Part shown: in pieces, positions 57,777 to 64,000 of the stretch
Layout of the letters: each line of letters opens with the position of its first letter
How positions within the stretch are numbered: position 1 is the stretch's first letter
Source of the DNA: Rhabditoides inermis
Lineage: Eukaryota > Nematoda > Chromadorea > Rhabditida > Rhabditidae
Direction of reading: 5' to 3'
Assembly (NCBI GenBank): GCA_963966185.1
Contig: CAWZYM010000269.1
Span: forward strand, 62,001-126,000
DNA length: 64,000 bases
Notes under the pieces: generated by a model
What the model was told of the DNA's origin: nothing
Database searches by the model: none
Seen by the model: the letters and a program-made list of their open reading frames with translations, nothing else
Program-made: the position numbers and the translations under genes

Positions 57777-58607
57777 CGCGAGCCTCCGAAACGGAGTGGC
57801 GGGAACAGTTGACTACTGGAAACAGAGGACTGGTCCCACAATTCAATATATCATCACCGACAAAGCTACCGTCGTTGTTGGATGCCCTAAGCTCCGACAC
57901 TGTCTCCGCTGCAGCTGGCGACAAGGAGTTCCTGAAGAAGCTGGTCGAGGTCATTGGATCCAGTGAGATACGCAATCTGTTCAACGCCGGCCAGATCACC
58001 GCCCACCGCCACCCCGACAAGAGGCGGACATGGGCGATTTGTTCATCTCCTCGGTCCGCCGGAGACCACGGTGTTCTTCATCTGTGTTCACCGGTTAGTG
58101 AACAATTGAGTGACACTACGGCCGGGCCGTAGCACACCACGCCTGAGCAGACCGATGCCACCAACGTGCCCCATATCGTCGCCTAGGACTCGTGCCAGCT
58201 ACACTCGCTTGACCTCGCCCCTCCCCAAGTATCGATTGGTGACGTGTCTTAGCGAGATGTGAGTGCGCGTGGACTTTCCAAATCTTTGACTGATCCTGTG
58301 CTCTATGATACTAAAAGTGCTCTCTGATACTCTTTGAAATTTGCGGTTTTGAGTTCACGCTCTGTCCGGAACAAGTATTGTAACATCGCGCTTTTTATAT
58401 CATCTCACTCGCCTCACAGAACACCGTGAACGCCTCTTCAAGAAGTGGCTTGCATTCCCCACTCCGAGTCGCAAAACCAAGTTCAAGGAGTGCGATGAGA
58501 AAACCAAGAAGTTGCTCGCAAAGTGCAAAATTCGGTGGAACGAGCCATCGCCAGGAGTGGAGACAAGAATCGTTGTTACAAATCTGTCAACAGCCGGTTC
58601 ACGCTAA
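57777..58607 (+). pseudogene. Frameshifted gene relic of unknown family
   Basis: An acceptor-like TTTTAAG precedes an open stretch with coding-like content (RASETEWREQLTTGNRGLV, then DKEFLKKLVEVIGSSEIRNL). Near 58015-58025, at a CCCC run, continuity requires a one-base shift into ADMGDLFISSVRRRPR. A donor G|GTTAGT at about 58093 then matches the phase of an exon from about 58421 (HRERLFKKWLAFPTPSRKTK onward) ending at a TAA at 58605. No start or upstream exons were found. Either a pseudogene or a gene with a sequence error. Confidence 0.4.
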
Positions 58608-58962
58608 GAAAAAAATAGTCAGTGTGTGGAAAAGTGACTACAGCTTGAAAAAAATAAAATAAAAATTTTGCAACAGATTGTGAGAGTTGTGCTTGCCACG
58701 TGGTTGTTTTTTTTGCCAACAAGCATCGCGCACGGTTTGAACAGTGGACGGACGTGGTTGTGTGTCCGGTGATACTGTGTGGTACAGTGCGCACGTGCGC
58801 CGCATGATATGTACATGAGATTTGATGTGTGTGTGTGTGTTCAGCGCGATCAAACACAGTTTTCGGATGAGGTGTTGTCGGACGGATTCGAACTCAGTTC
58901 ATGCGGCAGATGCGCACACATTTCCGATACCAGCATAGTCGCGCATTTGCAAAGCGTCCGGC

Positions 58963-61900
58963 ATGTCGAGAGCCGTTCTCCTTTGTCTATTGATAGCACT
59001 GCCTTCAACTCGTGCTTTTTGCGGATGTGAATTTCCCTTAGTCGACTATGGACGTGAGTTTTATACAACCAGCAAAGTTATAAAATTCACTTTCAGCGGG
59101 TGTGGGGTGGGACTGTCCGGAGGGATCGGAGCAGATTCCTTGCGGAATGTGCTGTGGGCCTATTCCAGGGTTCTGTGAAGACATGGATTTCATGTATCCG
59201 GAAAATCGTGAGTTCATTTTATGAACTCTCAACAAACAATGGACGTTTGCAGCACCTGATGCGTTCAACAATTGTCCACCAGGTCAAGTGATCAACATGG
59301 CCAAGGATTTGTGTTGCAGTAATGGAATAACAACAGTGATGCCTACGACGCTGCTACACGCGCAACATCCAGCGCGAAATACAACTACAGCTATTTCAAC
59401 AACAATCACTACTACACCTGCAACAACGACAGTTTCTGACACTACAACTGTGGTCACAACCACTACTCCACCAACAACGACAGTTCCTGACACTACAACT
59501 GTGGTCACAACCACTACTCCACCAACAACGACAGTTCCTGACACTACAACTGTGGTCACAACCACAACTCCACTAACAACGACAGTTCCTGACACTACAA
59601 CTGTGGTCACAACCACTACTCCACCAACAACGACAGTTCCTGACACTACAACTGTGGTCACAACCACTACTCCACCAACAACGACAGTTCCTGACACTAC
59701 AACTGTGGTCACAACCACTACTCCACCAACAACGACAGTTTCTGACACTACAACTGTGGTCACAACCACTACTCCACCAACAACGACAGTTTCTGACACT
59801 ACAACTGTGGTCACAACAACTACTCCACCAACAACGACAGTTTCTGACACTACAACTGTAGTCACAACCACTACTCCACCAACAACGACAGTTCCTGACA
59901 CTACAACTGTGGTCACAACAACTACTCCACCAACAACGACAGTTTCTGACACTACAACTGTAGTCACAACCACTACCTCACCAACAACGACAGTTCCTGA
60001 CACTACAACTGTGGTCACAACCACTACTCCACCAACAACGACAGTTCCTGACACTACAACTGTGGTCACAACCACTACTCCACCAACAACGACAGTTCCT
60101 GACACTACAACTGTGGTCACAACCACTACTCCACCAACAACGACAGTTCCTGACACTACAACTGTGGTCACAACCACTACTCCACCAACAACGACAGTTT
60201 CTGACACTACAACTGTGGTCACAACCACTACTCCACCAACAACGACAGTTTCTGACACTACAACTGTGGTCACAACCACTACTCCACCAACAACGACAGT
60301 TTCTGACACTACAACTGTGGTCACAACAACTACTCCACCAACAACGACAGTTTCTGACACTACAACTGTAGTCACAACCACTTCTCCACCAACAACGACA
60401 GTTCCTGACACTACAACTGTGGTCACAACCACTACTCCACCAACAACGACAGTTCCTGACACTACAACTGTGGTCACAACCACTACTCCACCAACAACGA
60501 CAGTTTCTGACACTACAACTGTGGTCACAACCACTACTCCACCAACAACGACAGTTTCTGACACTACAACTGTGGTCACAACCACTACTCCACCAACAAC
60601 GACAGTTTCTGACACTACAACTGTGGTCACAACAACTACTCCACCAACAACAACAGTTTCTGACACTACAACTGTGGTCACAACAACTACTCCACCAACA
60701 ACGACAGTTTCTGACACTACAACTGTGGTCACAACCACTACTCCACCAACAACGACAGTTCCTGACACTACAACTGTGGTCACAACCACTACTCCACCAA
60801 CAACGACAGTTCCTGACACTACAACTGTGGTCACAACCACTACTCCACCAACAACGACAGTTTCTGACACTACAACTGTGGTCACAACCACTACTCCACC
60901 AACAACGACAGTTCCTGACACTACAACTGTGGTCACAACCACTACTCCACCAACAACGACAGTTCCTGACACTACAACTGTGGTCACAACCACTACTCCA
61001 CCAACAACGACAATTGTTCCTACCACCATTACTCCAACTACAATAGGACGGTGGAATACCACAATCGTTATAACGTCTACTTCTGCGACTGTTGGTACTG
61101 AAACCAATGTCCCAATCACTTCTGGAAGTTCATCTAGTACATTATCATTTTTGATCAACTCTACTGGTTCATGCGTTGATCTTATCAATCCGAAAACTGG
61201 AATCTCGGATTGCCCACAACTCGCTGACAAGTGTGTTGATCAGTTCTACATTTCAATAATGAAAGAGCAATGTCCGAAAACATGCAACTTCTGCGGCGCT
61301 ACGACCACCACTCCAACTCCAGGTTGGTCAGCTGAGCATGAACATTGCTTACGACTCATTCCAGCTTTCGAGGCTTGTGTGGATCTACTCAATCCAAAAA
61401 CGGGAGTATCCGACTGTTCTTTACGCTCCGCCTTGTGTACCCATGAAATCTACATGGAAACTATGAAAATTGAATGCCGAAAAACGTGTAACTACTGCTC
61501 AGGCACAGAAAGTTCCATCACAACAGGTTTGTATTTTCATGATGTCTATAGTTGTACACCTTTATTGCAGTAGCATCGTCTTGTGAGGACTTGATAAACC
61601 CGAGAACGGGAGTCTCCGATTGTCCAGACCGCAAAGCATTGTGCACTCATGAATTCTACGTGGAAACAATGAAGATTCAGTGTCCAAAAACATGTAACTA
61701 TTGCGGCGCGACTACAGCAACGCCAGGTATGTTCAAGGTGTATCACTACTTCGCCGGTAAATACAACTGACTAGTACTTCAGCGAAATCGACGTGTGAAG
61801 ACCTGCTGAATCCGAAAACAGGTGTATCGGACTGTCCGCAGAAAGCTAGTCTGTGTACGAGTGCTATGTACATTGATATTATGAAAACGCAATGCCCCAA

Positions 61901-62923
61901 GACCTGCAACTTTTGCAATGCTACTACAACTACTGATGGTGCGTTCTAAAAATTGTCAAGTTAAAAGCTAGTCGTTTAGCGGCTCCTGTTTGTGAAGATG
62001 CTATCAACCCGAAAACCGGAACGTCCGATTGTCCACAACGCACGCTTTTATGCACAAACGCAATGTACAAAGACATAATGAAAGTTCAGTGTCCAAAGAC
62101 CTGCAACTATTGCGGTCTGCCGTCGCCCAGAACTACAACAACTTGTGAGCTCGCAAACAGTGCTGTAAAAGTATGTCAAACATTTACTTGCAGTGTACCT
62201 CACAAGCGCAACGTGCGCGGACTTACTCAACCCTAAGACTGGCGTTTCGGACTGTCCGTCTAGAGTACTGCTGTGCACAAACGCCATGTACATAAACGTG
62301 ATGAAGGAGCAGTGCCCGAAAACATGCAACTACTGCGCGGCAGGTTCCACCACTACTACCACTCTAGCTACTGTGAAGGCGGCGAAAACCACTCCGCCTC
62401 CACGCTGCGTGGATCTGCTGAATCCGAAGACGGGCGTGTCCGACTGTCCTAAGTCAGCGCACCTCTGCACCAACACTCTGTATGTAAACCTGATGCGAAC
62501 GCAGTGTCCGTTTACATGTGGATTCTGCGGACCGGCCGCCGCCGTCAACACGACAACCGTATGTTTTCATGTAGTGTCGTAATTGAAACTTGTTTTAGTC
62601 GTCGTTGAACTGCGTCGACCAGATCAATCCGAAAACGAGCGTGTCGGACTGTCCGAAGATGGCCGCAATGTGCACCAACTCTATGTATCTCTCGTGGATG
62701 CAGACGCAGTGCCCGCTCACATGCGCATTCTGCACCGTCAACACATACGACAAGAGTAAGTGAAGAGATCGTGTCTCTGTACAATGCAGTTTCAGCGTGC
62801 TACGACAAGATCAACCCGAAGACGGGCGTGTCAGACTGTCCGAAGATGGCGTCGCTCTGCGCTGCCCCCAACTATGCAGCGTTAATGGCTGACCAGTGTC
62901 GGTTTACGTGCCAGCTATGCTGA
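58963..62923 (+). CDS. Secreted mucin-like protein with nine ShKT domains (1186 residues)
   Basis: Exons 58963-59053, 59097-59207, 59253-61322, 61365-61526, 61571-61726, 61783-61938, 61980-62144, 62194-62558, 62599-62755 and 62796-62923 join in phase. A signal peptide (MSRAVLLCLLIALPSTRAF) is followed by a short cysteine-rich region (PCGMCCGPIPGFC; CPPGQVINMAKDLCC). Then come 31 units of VPDTTTVVTTTTPPTTT (P or S at position 2), which should be heavily O-glycosylated. Nine ShKT domains follow, each patterned C-D-NPKTGVSDC-C-C-CPKTCNYC, mostly one per exon. Such proteins are secreted to surface coats, cuticle or pharynx in nematodes. The intron 61323-61364 is 42 nt, in frame and stop-free, so retention would add 14 residues. 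AATAAA is at 63003. Confidence 0.92.
59432..61012. repeat. Coding minisatellite, 31 units of 51 bp
   Basis: Each unit encodes the 17-residue Thr-rich block. Runs of VPD units alternate with runs of VSD units, and a synonymous ACAACA variant recurs with the VSD runs, showing expansion by multi-unit blocks. The complement is also open for 648 codons, a by-product of the repeat. Confidence 0.97.
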
Positions 62924-63230
62924 CTGTACTCAAACACCTGATAATATGCATCGATAATAATAACTACATATTACTGGCAGGCAACAGTGATAATGTAAAT
63001 ATAATAAATGTGACGCTTTTTTACACGGACCTGATACTACTTCATACCAACTACTATAAACAAAAAAGTCTTCTGCTATTTTTTACGAGCGTGTTGAATC
63101 GAGTTCATTCACAATGGAGCTGTTAATACAAAACTGAAAACACCAGTTGTCTTGAACATGTACTAAACAATCACTATGTTTCAGTACGGATATGTTTGTA
63201 CAGCTTACCTTTATATATATTGTAGTGTCA
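62924..63230. other. 3' region of the ShKT gene
   Basis: AT-rich, with AATAAA at 63003-63008. No further coding exon seen. Confidence 0.55.
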
Positions 63231-63261
63231 GATGTTAAAGCCGGGGACCACGATTGTTGGA

Positions 63262-63330
63262 ATATACATACTTATCTTTATCCAACGTTTCGGCGTTACG
63301 CCTTCATCAGGGATGTGACAATACCTATAA
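63262..63330 (-). ncRNA. Hammerhead-ribozyme-like core
   Basis: On the minus strand CTGATGA (63310-63304) is followed by a small hairpin (GGCG-TAA-CGCC) and then GAAAC (63291-63287), the conserved core of a hammerhead. ATCC just before CTGATGA can pair with GGAT after GAAACGTT, giving a minimal stem I and tiny stem III as reported for Penelope-like elements. The fold is hand-drawn. Confidence 0.5.
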
Positions 63331-63400
63331 TTAGAGAGGGCGCGCCAGCGCCCTCTCGTTTGTACTGGATGTCCCCGCGCGCTAGAATGCTCAAAAACGA
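63331..63400. repeat. Palindromic repeat TTAGAGAGGGCGCGC..., copy 2
   Basis: Starts directly after the hammerhead-like segment; see copy 1 at 53840-53900. Confidence 0.75.
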
Positions 63401-63803
63401 CTTTTCCCGGATGAAGCACTTTTCCTCATTTTGAAGTGATTTCCACTGTTACATTGCATTCACATCTCTATTCGATAGAGTTATAGAAAGTTGTATTGAG
63501 TTTGATTGAATTTGAAGCGAGATACGGAGAGTCCGCATTCGAGTGCGGATTGAGATTGGTGTCGGTCGCTCTGGCGGGCGGGCGTCGGACAATCGCTTTC
63601 GCCCCGCCCCCTCTGTGCGTGAGTGAGAGAGAGAGAGAGATGGCGAATAGCGGGTGCGCGTCGGTATCCTCGCAGCGAATCGCGAACGTGTATGAAAATG
63701 TAATTTTGTGAAACAAAACTTAAGAAAAGGACAGATATTATCTTTCAAAAGTACTTCCAAGTAAAAGTAGTTGGTTTGTACTGTTGTCTCAGTTGAGCAA
63801 AAG

Positions 63804-64000
63804 GACTGACATGTTTTCAATGGAGACATGTGCAAACAGGCTCTCAGCATTATTCGACGTGTTATGTTACAACAGAAGTTGTGCTTTTAGATAATAGCTG
63901 CATAACTTCGTAAACGCGTTAATTATAATATGGCCGCTTTGCACTGGTATGAGAGCGAGAGAGCCTGTTGGCACATGTCTCCATTGAAAACATGTCAGTC
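63804..64000. mobile_element. MITE with TIR GACTGACATGTTTTCAATGG
   Basis: The left end GACTGACATGTTTTCAATGG, then AGACATGTGC, recurs inverted at the window's last bases. About 40 bases match with one or two differences. The true right edge may lie beyond the window. Confidence 0.85.

Noticed and set aside
59432..61012. CRISPR-like regular repeat array
   Set aside because: Units are contiguous with no variable spacers and encode a Thr-rich protein in a eukaryotic gene.
59284..61230. A 648-codon open frame on the minus strand
   Set aside because: It is the antisense of the 51-bp coding repeat; the plus strand has the signal peptide, splice phases and ShKT domains.

Overview
This window reads as nuclear DNA of a nematode, probably of the rhabditid or diplogastrid kind. 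The evidence is short GT-AG introns (many of 38-60 nt), nematode chemoreceptor families (Srt-like, Srd-like), a divergent nematode-type nuclear hormone receptor, a C6-like domain and nine ShKT domains. Almost every gene is split into small exons, so exon chains below were rebuilt by hand from splice signals, reading-frame phase and family motifs. Very long CT/GA, TG and TA microsatellites fill introns and spacers.

Layout. 1-4081 (-): proline-rich 3' exons of a cytoskeletal-type protein, running off the left edge. 5707-7971 (+): Srt-like chemoreceptor, lying between that set and 9679-13973 (-), a PDZ protein; the two minus-strand blocks may be short and long isoforms of one gene. 15501-19501 (-): secreted protein of unknown family. 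22119-34824 (-): chemoreceptor cluster with a receptor relic, an Srd pseudogene cut by a reverse-transcriptase fragment, and three intact Srd-like receptors. 35887-39806 (-): orphan seven-helix protein. 42487-47872 (+): nuclear hormone receptor. 48645-52323 (+): secreted alpha-carbonic anhydrase fused to a C6-like domain. 56421-57037 (+): 79-residue protein. 57777-58607 (+): frameshifted relic. 58963-62923 (+): secreted mucin-like protein with 31 copies of a 17-residue Thr-rich unit and nine ShKT domains.

The mobile layer is the most unusual part. Non-autonomous inverted-repeat elements sit inside short introns, often within a few bases of a splice site; subtracting them leaves ordinary 38-49 nt introns. 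A set of elements flanked by TTAA occurs as adjacent pairs sharing one TTAA, and two of them carry tRNA-like pol III boxes. A hammerhead-ribozyme-like core lies at 63262-63330. The genes do not form a pathway: chemosensory receptors, a transcription factor and secreted extracellular proteins are simply neighbours. Names are family-level calls from motifs; nothing was searched.
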